Shown here piece by piece: positions 30,531 through 42,945 of a DNA stretch of 64,000 bases (position 1 is its first letter; each line of letters begins with the position of its first letter). The stretch is taken from contig OX439129.1 of NCBI GenBank assembly GCA_949318235.1, positions 31,274,743 to 31,338,742 of the forward strand, read 5' to 3'. This DNA comes from Ecdyonurus torrentis (lineage: Eukaryota > Arthropoda > Insecta > Ephemeroptera > Heptageniidae). The notes below the pieces were generated by a model, which made no database searches, had not been told where the DNA came from, and saw only the letters and a program-made list of their open reading frames with translations. Both the position numbers and the translations under genes were made by a program.

Positions 30531-30841
30531 ACAAAGGCGTAGAATACCTTGAACAAAAAACATATATAATATCTTAACATAACTAAATATCAACCTTCAT
30601 TTGGCTGAAGTCATTGATTTATAATTTACTTTCTATTCACAAAATGGTATCTGCGGATTTATGACGTCAAAGCTCACCTGTTTCCGCGCGACTGGTGAGA
30701 TGTGACATCATAAACCCGCAGCTATCATTTTGTGACTGGAAATTAAATTAGAAATCAATGACTCCGGCCAAATCCACATTGATATTTAGGTATGTTAGGA
30801 TATTAGACATGTTTTTTGTTCAAGGTGTTTTACGCTTTTAA
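30531..30841. mobile_element. TTAA hairpin MITE, second copy of the 19605 family
   Basis: It shares ends (AGGCGTAGAATACCTTGAAC and its inverted partner), the block TGATATTTAG, AAACCCGCAGCT and the central palindrome with the 19605 element. The right TTAA is intact (30838-30841); the left is eroded to ACAA. One arm keeps TGACGTCA (30662-30669), the other has decayed to TGACATCA. Confidence 0.8.
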
Positions 30842-32133
30842 AAAGAATAGAACCTGCCTTAAAAAAAATAAAAAAATCTTGAAAGTACTTTCAACGTACA
30901 GTCAAATAATGAGTATATGCTTAATAATGTTATACAAGTGTCCTTAAAATTATATTTTTAACACTTGAATATTAATTATAATGTAATGCATGAAAATAAT
31001 AATATATTTTGAAATCTGCACTATGCAGCATTATAAAATATAAATGTCTTAGGAATGTAGAACGACGACATACTAAATAACCGTTTCAAGTATTTAATTA
31101 AAATGAAGTAAAGGTATTTTAAAACAAAATATAAATTGTGTGTACTACATAAATAATCTACTTTACAGGAACCTTTCAGAGATTTTCAAGAAATTTATGA
31201 TTTTACATACATACATACATACATACATGTTTTAATACCTCTAATGCATAATATCCTTATGTATAAATTAGTATGTAACATTCATTAGTGTATAACCCTG
31301 AGATATACACTCCAACTTAGCCACGAAGTAACCACATAATTAACTTAATGCACAGTACCATTAGACTATTATTGATTCCCTAATGTCTTAAGGATCGTGC
31401 ATGGAAGTTTGCTTACCAACGTTATATAATATAAGCCCAGAAGTAAACATGATCACAAGAAATTTATGTTCATGTATATTATATAGAACCATACTTTTAG
31501 GTTATAAAAGTGAGTCTTTAAATTGTGTATTCAACTAACAATATAATTAATTAATAATAATTCTATTCTTAGTCTATAATTTTATCTATAGAGTGAGTAA
31601 ATTGTTGAACTTTCAAACTTTATGAAAACATACCTTTTTTATTATCTTACATAATTGATAAGTCATACTTTGACAATGGTATGGAGTTGGATGAAATGAA
31701 GAACACAAATTAGGGAGTGAAAAATACTTAAATGAGTTCCATAATTAATTAACAAACAATTTAAGAACTAATTTACAAATTTTTAGTTTTGTAATATTGA
31801 AAATTAAGCATTTTTTTATTTGAAGTGATTATATACTGTATATATATAAAACTTTTTTTAAATCTTAATGAATGAAATAAAAATGTCGTGTCTTTATAAA
31901 TATTTAATATGACATATAACTTACATTTAATTATCAAATTAATGAAAAGATAACATTTTTTAATTTAAATACCTCCATTTTTTTATCCACAGTATAATAG
32001 AATAAAAAAAAAATGCTTTAATGAGTACTAAAATAGAAGAAGAGTTTCGTGTAATAATAAATAATTTCATAAATTTACTAGTTGTAATTCTTTTTAAAAA
32101 CGTTGAAAAATGCTCAATGTTATAGAACGTGTT

Positions 32134-32174
<41 letters not shown>

Positions 32175-32398
32175 GACAACACCCATTACTTTCTCAACTG
32201 CTTTCGACAAAGAAAAATTGGAATAAGAAAGTATTAGATATAAAGAGAACTTAAGAGAAAAAATATTAAATTGAAAAGTGAGAGATTTATATGATTTTTT
32301 TTTTAGACTTTTACAACAATAAATTTTTTTAAAGAAATTTAATCAAGTGAAAGATATTAAAACATGGTTTATAATATTATATATATTTTATATATATA

Positions 32399-32453
<55 letters not shown>

Positions 32454-33221
32454 CTATAATATACACTTTATAAAAATATTTTCTACAAAATAATATTTGC
32501 AAGAAAGTTCTTTTAAAAGAGAGAAAAGTTAGACTTTTTTTTATGTATATTTTTATTTTTTTGTAGAATGTAATATACAGCTGGTTATGAGAGATACCAA
32601 CGAAATATACTGCAAATATCCATTGCATATATTTTTTACTGTCTAGAAATGCTTTCAAGCATGCATATAATATAATGTTTCGCGTCACATATTATTAAAA
32701 AAAAAATGACGTGAGAGAGTGAGAAAAAAAAAAAAAAAAAAAAAAAAAAAACGTCAACGCAATATATAGCGTGATAATAATATAGTTGATGTTATCTGGG
32801 GGAAATAAAGATAACTTTAAAAGTATTGTATAAATCAAAATAAACAAATAAATATATATATATATATATATATATACGTGTCAAGTACTGTATAATGTTA
32901 TATTTTAACTTTTCCACATGAAAATAAAATGACGATTAAATTTATTCTCACGTATGACCTCCATTATGTAAATATTTCATCGCAATTCATACCAAAATAA
33001 ATTCCAATGACACTTGACCAATGAAGTACATACTAAATGAGGATATAATATTAATAAAAAAAATACAATTTTTTTCAATTATATTGAAGTTTTTTTTTTT
33101 TTTTTTACATAAAAATTTCCATTCACAATATGAACGAGTCACACTTTAACTAATTATTACTACAATTGAATTTCATGAGAAAGTATATGTAATTACAAAC
33201 AGGTATATCAGTTTTATATTG

Positions 33222-33263
<42 letters not shown>

Positions 33264-33456
33264 GACTCGTGATTACTTAATAATGCCGTAACAATAAAAT
33301 CCGTGCAAAAGTGGAAAAAATAAACAAATTCTGAGCCAAACAACGGTAACAAAATAATGTCTTTGTGATCATGTCTTGATTTAAAATATGCTTTCTAAAC
33401 TTGAGCTACAAAATTTTCTCAACCCTGAAATTTTACTGTAGCTTACTAAACTTAAA

Positions 33457-33459
<3 letters not shown>

Positions 33460-33522
<63 letters not shown>
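33460..33522. repeat. 63-base poly(T)
   Basis: This uninterrupted run is the longest homopolymer in the window. It could be the reverse-strand poly(A) tail of a retroposon, but the adjoining sequence on the right is not recognisable as one. Confidence 0.95.
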
Positions 33523-35049
33523 CTGAATTTGAAGTCAATTAGAAGAGAAATTAATTTATAACCAAATTGATTTAAATTCAGGACAATAGCTTATAACCTA
33601 TGTATTCTACAGTAAAGTTTTCAGTGTTGACAAAACTTTCTATCTATAGTTATATCTTCATTACCCTAAACGACAGCATGGTAAATTGAGACAGTAACAC
33701 AAAATCATCTGCTAGCATTTTGGCATTATTATTGGGCTCTGAGTTAATTTATTTTTCCATTAAATTCCTTTTTTGGGTTGTATTTAATTCCTATAATGTG
33801 TTGTATAGATGATAGATCAACGATGATTGTTTTCATATTAACTTATTATACTTTATTCTTAAATAATAAGTACACGATAAATAATGTAATTATGAGTCAA
33901 GGAATATTTATGTACGAGATCTATTTTTATCCCACAAAAACGTTTTTCTTTTTTTTTTTCTTTTTTTATACATACTATGACAGTCATTTATTCATACAAG
34001 GTGAGAAATTATACAGAAACCTGCCAATATATATTTACACAACAACAAGAACAAATTTATGCATAAAAATTTAATATTGTACAAAAACTAAACTGGAATA
34101 CGTGCAGTAAAAAAAAAAAAAAAAAATGCTTTGGGTAAATTGTTAAAAGTTTTTGAAAATATCTCATACAATTTGTATTATGGCTCAATCTAACATTACT
34201 TTTTTGGTTTTTAAAAATGAACCATTCATATACCTAAAATACAAAAGAATACATTTTTCATTTTTTAGTAATTACAAAATGAAACAACATTATTTTCATC
34301 TAGTTTTTTATTTACCTACTTTCTAGTGCCATCATCGTGTTTGTTTTATGTGACCACTCTCTCTGTCTCTCTTTCTCTCTTTCTGTCAAATGATCGATAA
34401 CTTTTATTAAACATTTTATAATTTATAGCTATACAAGAATTTCATCTCTCTTTCTCTTTCTCTTTCTCTCTCTATCTCTTTCCTCTTCTCTCTCATTTTA
34501 TTTCTCTGCACGATTGATTCCAAACAGTTCAATAATTTCTCTTCCCTGTCATTAATTGGTATCAACTATTTATATCAATGTGAAAGCTATTTTTTTGCCG
34601 AGGAAAAATTTTAAACTAAATAATTTTTTAATGTAAATTTCAAACAAAGAGGATATATATATATACACAATATATACATAATTCTTTAAAGATCAGACGA
34701 CTAATATACTAAAAAAATCAAGTTACGAACAATTTGTTTGCTAAATGTATTTATTTACTTTTTTTATAACAAAAAGCTTCCTTGTGGTTTAAAAATAGAA
34801 AAATGTTCAATTTCAAGAATAAAAGCATCAGATTTCCCAATATTTATAAGAACACAATTTTTGTTTTTAAGGAAAAGCTCCAATAATTTCATCTCCTATA
34901 ACTTTCGTTTTAAATTATTTCATATTTGTGGAAATAAAATTAACTTCTACGCATTCTTGAATCTTATTTTACATAAGTATAAAATAATGAAATTATGTGC
35001 TGTATATAATTTTTATTGCTTGCACACAGAAACACAGAAACACTATGTA

Positions 35050-35056
<7 letters not shown>

Positions 35057-35130
<74 letters not shown>
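35057..35130. repeat. (TA)n microsatellite
   Basis: About 74 bp of AT; a 9-bp unit TGTAGCATA repeats three times shortly after, at 35201-35227. Confidence 0.95.
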
Positions 35131-35132
<2 letters not shown>

Positions 35133-36164
35133 AATAAAACATGTTCAAAATTTATTACTAAAAAAACCTGATCTCGTATTCTGCATACTAAACTTATTTA
35201 TGTAGCATATGTAGCATATGTAGCATACCATAGATAATGCAAATTATCATTATTTTTATTTTATTTGTAGCATTCAATCAAATACATAATGTATATTCAA
35301 AATAAAACTTTTTTTTTCATTTTAAATTTTATTTTTATATGTGAAATGGCATACAGTAGAGACTTTGTTTTAAAATATACATTAAAATTTATTTCACATA
35401 CAATATAAATATTTTTAAACTTAATTAGTATGAAAATGTTTATTAACATAATTAAAATATGTTTTGTTATTTTAAAAGGGTTTATTTTGTTATTAAAATT
35501 TCATAATGGTATGACATTGTTAAAATAAAAATGCATAGTATATTATTTAAAAATAAAAATAAATTAAAACTGTTTGTTACAATGAATTGTTTAAAAACCG
35601 TGGTACAACAAAATATACTATTTAGTAATTGCTTCTAATATTGTATATCCCTAAGGGTCAAGTAAAAATATTTAAAAAAACAAACAAAAAGACCAAAATT
35701 AAATTTGTATTCCTTCTATATTATTCTTATTGTAGAAAAAATTGTGGTGTACTGTATACTAAGGAATCGTTGCTAAATAAATAATAATAATAAAAAAAGC
35801 ATTGTTCCAAAACCGCCAAAATTGATGGTACATATAAAACATACTTACGTTAGCTACATTCAGTCTGCAAAGTTCTATATAATTTAACATGAACAGTAGA
35901 GTAATTTATATTTCTATAATATTAAAATTTGTGGAAAAGTTAACAAAAATAATTTTACGTATATAATATTAAAATTATTACAAATTTCTTCCATTTAATA
36001 TTATAAGAAACTTAAAGTATAAATATAGAAATTGTATTAAGATATATTTGAAAACAACTTATTAATATATTTTAATTCAACATATTTTATAACTAAAATA
36101 TTAATTATAAATATGTCAATCAAAATAATAATAATAATAATGTTTAATTTTTTGTGTGTTTCAG

Positions 36165-36538
36165 GTTGCTAAGTTATGACGTCATGTGTTCGTCTATAGC
36201 TCAGCATACTCTATTTGCCGCTAGTGTATTCAGTCTTGCATCTACTACTGGAACTTTATTACAAGAAGATGTTATAACAATGCATCATACGACAACGAGT
36301 ACTAGTAGTAGTGGAAGAAATAGTAATAACAATGATTGGATTATTCTAGCATGTAATAATGCATCCTGGAATTTTAATACTTCTTTAGATCAAGTATGTA
36401 ATGAAACATTACTTGGTAATGTATCACTTGGAAATATTACAAATGGAAGTTCGTCAGGAGAAGATCAATTTTCTGATGTTATACTTATGATTGCGACATC
36501 AGTTATACTTGGGCTTATGATACTTATTACAGTTATAG
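36165..36538 (+). CDS. Serotonin 5-HT1-type receptor, first coding exon (coding from 36184)
   Basis: This exon encodes residues 1-118 and the first base of codon 119 of a class A G-protein-coupled receptor that would sit in the plasma membrane and sense serotonin. The acceptor is a T-rich tract ending in TTTCAG at 36164; the donor is GTAAGTAA from 36539. I take ATG 36184 as the start because it is the first in-frame ATG inside the exon; 36165-36183 is 5' UTR. Residues 34-50 are Ser/Thr/Asn-rich low complexity. Six N-X-S/T sequons (N59, N65, N73, N79, N84, N87) crowd the extracellular tail. Hydrophobic residues from about 99 start TM1. The intron is phase 1 and splits the Gly of the TM1 GN motif. 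GC is about 32% over the coding part. Identity rests mainly on exon 2, because N-termini of this family vary. An upstream non-coding exon must exist but was not located. Confidence 0.85.
36176..36199 (+). promoter_or_regulatory. Upstream ORF (7 codons) overlapping the receptor start codon
   Basis: An out-of-frame ATG at 36176 lies 8 bases before the receptor ATG and reads ATG ACG TCA TGT GTT CGT CTA TAG, ending inside the receptor coding sequence. Both ATGs have G at -3; the upstream one has A at +4 and the receptor one T at +4, so neither context is clearly better. An overlapping uORF normally lowers translation of the main frame unless it is bypassed by leaky scanning. The reading frame is seen directly; any regulatory role is inference. 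Confidence 0.55.
36177..36184. promoter_or_regulatory. CRE-type palindrome TGACGTCA at the receptor start codon
   Basis: The octamer TGACGTCA, the consensus CREB/ATF site, ends on the A of the receptor start codon. It lies inside an internal exon, so it is not obviously a promoter element. The same octamer occurs 11 more times in the window, mostly in hairpin transposons, so this copy may be coincidental or a transposon relic. Confidence 0.35.
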
Positions 36539-37785
36539 GTAAGTAAATTTTTATTTTTATTTTATGGAAAGAATATTATTATTATTATGCTATTTAATGT
36601 TGAAATTATTAATATTTGATAGAAAATGCTACGTATACAGATTAAATAAATTTGCTAATGGGTATATAGAAAATATGATATTAAATTTTATTCTATTGCC
36701 AAATGGATTTACCATGAATACGTTAATATACATTATACGTTAATTAAAGTTTCTGTTATATGGTCATTAGGTCATATATGGCAGTAAAATAAAAACTAAT
36801 ATCACAATGTCTGTATGTACACTGACCTTCTGCATAATATTAACGTAAAAGGAGATAAAAATCTGAAAAGAAAGTAGCCCAATAAGCTGAGTTAGCTAGG
36901 TGGTATGTTGCTCTTTATAGCTTCTATTTGCAAAAAGGAACCAAAATTATGCAGATTTTTTTGCAGATTTTCCGCGAACTTACAAGATAGCGCTTACTTG
37001 CACCCAGTTTTGAAACCTTTTCTCTTCAAAGCAAGCAGAATCTCATTTTATGTTAACGTTGTGGAGAAATTTAGTATACTGTAGTTACTGTGTACATTTA
37101 CAGTACAATATAGAAAATGTTTTACAATTGTTATTATTACAAAATATCATTGTTATGAAATTAGATATAAAATTTTATGAAAGTAAACCTATTTACTACA
37201 TTTTCATCTTCACATGATCGTACGATCTATTTTTTTCTTTCAATCGTTTCTTGCTTTATTTTTAAATAATTTACAATTCGTAAATCAGAGTCATTTCTTA
37301 GCAATAATAAAGATTAACTGAATAAAAAATTACATTTTGTAAATATTATCACGTATAATACACTAAAAACATAATATTTTATTTCTGTTGCCTTTTTTTT
37401 TTTTTTTTTTTTTAGTCCAAACTTTTGTGACGTAATAACAAAATTTAATTAAACTATTATATAACACCCAATTCCAATTTCTTATATAAGAATGTTTTTC
37501 AAAGAATCTTATTTGATTATACCCTAAAGAAATCAACCAATCAGGTTCTTCTTCTTCTACTTTTTTTTTCTTTCTCAATCTAACTTTCTTTTTAACTTGA
37601 ACAATCAGTGGTACAGTGGTCCACGTTATTACAAACATTTACTTAACTACGCACTTAAAAAAATAAACGCTTCTAACTATGAGTTTACTTTGGAGTGACA
37701 GGATTTTTTATTACCGTTTACAAAAGTACAAGAAAAGGTGTTTTATACATTAGAAAAAAAGCCATTAAAATCTTTGCCAAACTAT

Positions 37786-37789
<4 letters not shown>

Positions 37790-37867
<78 letters not shown>
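37790..37867. repeat. (TA)n microsatellite in receptor intron
   Basis: About 78 bp of AT. Confidence 0.95.
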
Positions 37868-37869
<2 letters not shown>

Positions 37870-38553
37870 CACTGTGTTGCACAGTTCTTTTACTTAGACA
37901 TAAAAAGCATGAGGTTTTAGATTGAAATTACATAATAGATTGAAAACGAAGACTTTAAGATAATAGTATTTTTATTTTATTTTTATGTAAAAATTTTTAA
38001 ATTAAATTGATATGAGAATAAATAGAATTATATTACAACTAAACAGTAAATATTTTTGCAGCAATAAAAGAGATGATTCAAAATATTTGCACCCTTTTGC
38101 TTTCACTTTAAGGGTACCTTTAATTGTATTTCTTTTAAAATCAAATCTTTAATTCATATACCAATCATATGGAATACAAACTAAAATTATATTGATACTT
38201 TGCTTATAGTTTAATTATATTCTAACATTTTAAGTAATTAATGAACCCTGCTGATGTAACAAAAAAAAAGCGATTAACATTAATATGTTAAACTATTTTG
38301 TAACTTAAGCTGAAGTAAGAATATTATATTCTGTTGTAAATCTATAAAGTAAACAATATGAGGATTATATTAAAACAACTTAATCTGTGAATATGACTAT
38401 ACGATGAACAATCTAATAATATACCACAGTAAATAATATTATATTGCCTAATAGCATGCGTTATGTTCATAATGTTATAGTATGTATATTATAGTATTAA
38501 GTTTATTCACTGCGTATATTATGTACATATGTTTAATATAGTACATATATGTA

Positions 38554-38555
<2 letters not shown>

Positions 38556-38636
<81 letters not shown>
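38556..38636. repeat. (TA)n microsatellite in receptor intron
   Basis: About 81 bp of AT; a compound (GT)n(GA)n repeat follows at 38757-38798. Confidence 0.95.
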
Positions 38637-38640
<4 letters not shown>

Positions 38641-39085
38641 GATAGACCTTTATATTAATGAAAGATGTCATAATAATATAGCCTTTTACACTAATTAGCA
38701 TTTCTTCATCAGTTTTTTATGAAGGTTAAATAATATATATTAGGATTGAAATTAATGTGTGTGTGTGTGTGTGGAGAGAGAGAGAGAGAGAGAGAGAGAC
38801 GGAGAGACAATATGTGCGTTAGACTAATTAATTGGTTAAATAATAATCTATCATCATCGATCCATGATCAAATTTATATGCTCTGACATATTTGCACGCT
38901 ACTTTTAATAGATGATAAAATAAATTGCAATAGTGAATTGTGTAACAAGTTCATGGTGATTTATTATTCAAGAATATAAAGAGAGAACTCTCAATAAGTT
39001 TCTTCTTTGTAAGTAGATTATTTCAGAGAAGTACGCATAATGTAACTGAAATAAAATGAACTTTTGCTCCTTCTTCTCTTTGTCC

Positions 39086-39086
<1 letters not shown>

Positions 39087-39132
<46 letters not shown>
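39087..39132. repeat. 46-base poly(T)
   Basis: Uninterrupted run in the receptor intron. Confidence 0.95.
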
Positions 39133-39136
<4 letters not shown>

Positions 39137-40535
39137 ATATAACTTTATAATTCTATAGGATAACTTTTGTATGTATAACTGTAATACATTTTTATAGCTG
39201 TTTACAAGTTATATATTTTTTAATTAGATTAGAGAGTCAAATTTTTAATTTTTGAGTTAATTTGACTTATAGTAAACATAACAGACAGTCTCCGAATGCA
39301 ATAATGTTGTTTTATTCATATTATGTTCAATTCCAACCATTTTTTCTTGAACATATATAATTAATGCTAAATCATGTATTGGTAAATTATAAAAAAGATG
39401 ATGGCTATATTTTCACATTTTGCATTTTTATTTTGGTTTTATATATACATATAACATAAGTTTAATTATTAATTATATAGTCAAAAAAAAAAATCTTCGT
39501 TTGATTTTTTATTTGTTTATTTATACTTAATAACAAGAAAAAGCTTCAAATCTATACATCCTGTGAGACAAAATAAATTTTGAAGTAGATTGTAAATTAT
39601 TTTGCTGCTTCTTTATTTTCTGTCTCTTTAATTTTTCCCTCGTGTTGTAATCGTATAGCAAGAAGTATAATATTGCCTTGGGAATCAATGTTTATAGCAA
39701 CAGCTTGTGCGGTTATTGAACTTGTTTACAGTTTTACCATCGCGTAGTAGACTTCAAGTCTCGATATTATTCCATGTTAAAGAAAAGGGACAAAAATGTA
39801 ATCAAGTCACCGTCCCCGTATTATCAATTTTAATTTGGGTGTGCCTTCATTCTCTTCGTTATTTTCATGTCGTACAATCACGAAATGAAACTTCGGATCA
39901 TTATTTATTTTATATCGTATACTCTTATATTATATACATGGATTTGTTCGTATTTAATTAAGAGATTGGATTTAAAGTAGAATCAATATTAATACAGTAT
40001 CTTTTGAAGAAAAAAAATTTGCATAATGCATTCTATGAACTACATCAAAAGTAGTTAAGTTAGAACTCTATTAAAATCCTTTTCAATGACATCCTATTAT
40101 ACTTTTAAAATAGCATGAATGAAATGAAGACTAGATTTTTTTTTAATTAAAAATGCAATAATCATATTTCTCATCAATATTACATAAAAGCTCATTATTT
40201 AAGCTCTATATAGGCTAATATACAACAATATAGATATTTCCGGAACTGACCTAATTACTTTGGTTGCAGATATTATGTACAAGGATTCTGATGATAAGCT
40301 AACTGATTAATTCTGTTTTCAACCTTTAATAAGTACTTAAACAAAGATGTTACAAGGTAACAAATATCAAGTTATTTTTTATCAGTTTGCTCTGGACAAA
40401 ATTATCTAATACATACTTCAAATAAAACCAAAAATGTTGCAGATTAGTTAAGGTGATAACGAATCTATTTATAATACACGTTCATAATAATCATTCCATA
40501 TGATTTTTCATTGACTTACTTTATGTATTTTATAT

Positions 40536-40906
40536 TTAAAGGCATAGACAACATGAAAATATATGCATTTACATCACAACACACTTGATAGGACTTACAT
40601 AAATAACGTTAGTTGGTCTCAAACCCCAACTGTAACGCCGTAGTAGTAATCAGAAAATTGTGATTTATGCAACCCGCACAACATTTTCATACTAGTTTTT
40701 GCCTGTTTTTGACGTCATAAACAGAAATATTCATGCAAATTGCATAGTTTATAGGGCTTTTTACGCTCTCTTACGGGGCCACATTTACATTCTGGTAAAA
40801 CGCTCTCTTACGGGGCCACATTTACATTCTGGTAAAAATTATCATCAGTTTGTAGATCCCATTTTGTGTTAAAGAACATGTTGTTTCATGTTTTCTATAC
40901 CGTTAA
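40536..40906. mobile_element. TTAA-flanked MITE, copy B, with internal 37-bp duplication
   Basis: This element runs from TTAA (40536-40539) to TTAA (40903-40906), with terminal repeats AGGCATAGACAACATG against CGGTATAGAAAACATG. It aligns with the reverse complement of the 5033 element, sharing GCAACCCGCACAACATTTTC, TGACGTCATAAACA and CATTCTGGTAAAA blocks. A 37-bp segment is duplicated in tandem at 40764-40800 and 40801-40837. It lies inside the receptor intron. Confidence 0.8.
40764..40837 (+). repeat. 37-bp perfect tandem duplication inside a MITE
   Basis: The unit starting CGCTCTCTTACGGGGCC and ending CATTCTGGTAAAA occurs twice back to back with no difference that I can see. The sister element at 5033 has it once, so the duplication arose after insertion and is recent, or it is an assembly error. 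Confidence 0.9.
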
Positions 40907-41776
40907 CAGAATCAAACTGTACCTGGACCAATTATATATATCAGAATTTCTTGCTCTTATAAATATAATCAGCTTCTTTGTGTAGTGTGACAAAAAAAAG
41001 AAAAAAAAATGAATGAATGAATGAAAAAAAGAAGAAGAAAGTACCGCAACTTTCGATTCTATGTATATAATTTCTTTAAATCGACCTATATTACTCTTGT
41101 TATTTTTATGTATAGTAATAAAAGTAAAAGTACGAAATGAAATAAAGATTTGTTTATAATTTATAGATTTTTATTTTACATTAAAATGTATATCTATAGT
41201 ATTAAATTATATATGCATACGCTTTCTTTTTATTCAAACTAACAAAGTTTTAGTATAATAAAAGACAGTCTTAGTAGTTTTCATACATTTTTTTTTCTAG
41301 ACTCTCATTTTGCAGTCATATAATCGATCCCAAGAGATGTTATTAGATTTTTTCATAAGTCATAGCATGAAAGAGTTTTAAAGTTTTTTATGGTTTGATT
41401 CAGATGTTGCATAATAAAATGCTAATCCTACTCGTAAAACTGCATGCATATTATATATAGTTTTATCCTTCACAACTTTTATTTTTACTGACATGATTTC
41501 TACAGTCCATATGAGATTTATAGTCAATTCTTTTGCTTAAGTCAATATTGAAAGTCCTTGAGTTGAATATTTTTATATAATATGATATGTTATGTACTTA
41601 TGTATATTTTTAATAGCCATAGATGCATTTTTTTTCATAATCCTCTCCTCACTACTGACTAAATCAATATCATCTTGTACAAAATATTTATTAATTATTA
41701 TTATTGTTTAAAATGAGAAGTAATTGAAAATTAACTTTCAATTCAATTGAATGGACCTTTCTTAAATTGTAAATAG

Positions 41777-42207
41777 CAGATTTGGTCACGTTACTGATTT
41801 TTTTTTATAATTTCGTTACGTTACTCACTACTTCACGAAAAAGTAACAGTTACAGTTTTTGAAAAGTAATGACACTACGTTAATCTCTACTCTTAAAAGT
41901 AATGATGTTACTTGTAGCGTTACTTTAATTTATAGACTTAAAATATTTTCGTAATAAATAAAAATATTTTCAAAAATATGCTTAAAAATTGTTGTTGTTT
42001 TTATATATATATATTATAATTAGAGAGATTTGAATCAAAATCATAACGATAATTTTGAATTACTATATAATGACAAAAGCATAAGTACTACTTATATATT
42101 ATAGATTTCGAAGCTTATTTCTTTCAGTTTTTGCTCGTTACTCGTTACTGCTACTAAAAAGTAATGACGTTACGTTATTTTTTAACCAAAAGTAATGAAC
42201 CTGCCTG
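41777..42207. mobile_element. Decayed hAT-like non-autonomous element
   Basis: The segment is studded with GTTAC and AGTAAC/AGTAATG motifs in both orientations (for example CACGTTACTG, CGTTACGTTACTC, CTCGTTACTCGTTACTG, AAAAGTAATGACGTTACG), concentrated at its two ends. This pattern is characteristic of widespread hAT-type non-autonomous elements. Ends CAG at 41777 and CTG at 42207 are plausible, but the 8-bp flanks match only partly. It lies in the receptor intron. Confidence 0.55.
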
Positions 42208-42505
42208 GTTCAATAAAATTTCTTACTTCATTAACGCCTCAATTTAAACTACATTATTTTAACAGCAAAGTTAGTTTCATATTTATTTAGGTAATTAATG
42301 TGTATGGCATATAATTATATAGCATAATTATTATGAATAATATACAAATAATTTATCTATATTATTCCAACATATCAACATTCAACATATTCATACAACA
42401 CAGAATCACTGCATAAATTTACGTAATTCATTTTATACGTGTAATATATCACATAACATTAACATTTAAATAATTCCAATAATAAAGTCTTATGATACTT
42501 TTATT

Positions 42506-42741
42506 CGGGAGGTGCATGATTGATGTGATTGCACCGACCAGCCTGCCTAGATGTTTCCACGGTTTCTCTAGGCTGTCATGGCGAATGCCGGACTGTGTAC
42601 TTAGGCCGTGGCCGGCCTGTGTGTGCTTTTCCATTAATTGGAAAGTCCTTACTTGTCGATAAGACAATGTCTTGACTGGGACTGGGATTGGTGTATAGCA
42701 CGATAACACAATAATATGGCAAAAAAAAAAAAAAAAAAAAA
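42506..42741 (+). mobile_element. Poly(A)-tailed retroposon (SINE or truncated LINE end)
   Basis: A 215-bp segment of clearly higher GC (GGCCGTGGCCGGCCTGTGTG, GACTGGGACTGGGATTGGTG) ends in AATAATATGGC and 21 A's. The abrupt composition change and terminal poly(A) indicate a retroposed copy on the + strand. I see no tRNA-type B box, so the head is missing or of another origin. TG-rich wording suggests CpG decay. Family not recognised. Confidence 0.6.
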
Positions 42742-42911
42742 TCGTATACAGCAATGTTTTTTAAAGTACGTTTCAAAATTTATGCTGCTAGGTCTTCACT
42801 TCTAAAAAAAATGTTATAACGAAACAACAAGTATTTATATGAAAGCCAATTTTTACATAAAATACTCTAAATAAATAATATACAAACATACATAAGTTTT
42901 CAAAAGTAAAT

Positions 42912-42945
<34 letters not shown>

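Larger units (their letters stand above)
30842..36164. other. Non-coding region immediately upstream of receptor coding exon 1
   Basis: Holds (ACAT)n at 31206-31228, (GA)n at 32136-32170, several (TA)n arrays (about 32396-32448, 32853-32875, 33230-33257, 35057-35130), poly(A) at 32724-32751, a 63-base poly(T) at 33460-33522, and three tandem copies of TGTAGCATA at 35201-35227. This is probably 5' intron of the receptor gene, since exon 1 has a splice acceptor. I could not find the upstream non-coding exon or a promoter. Confidence 0.5.

Noticed and set aside
34738..35205. Open frame of 155 codons
   Set aside because: It runs through a (TA)n array and shows no family resemblance; its composition is that of random AT-rich DNA.
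39707..39961. Possible small exon or gene inside the receptor intron
   Set aside because: It has slightly higher GC but no recognisable protein family and no convincing splice sites.
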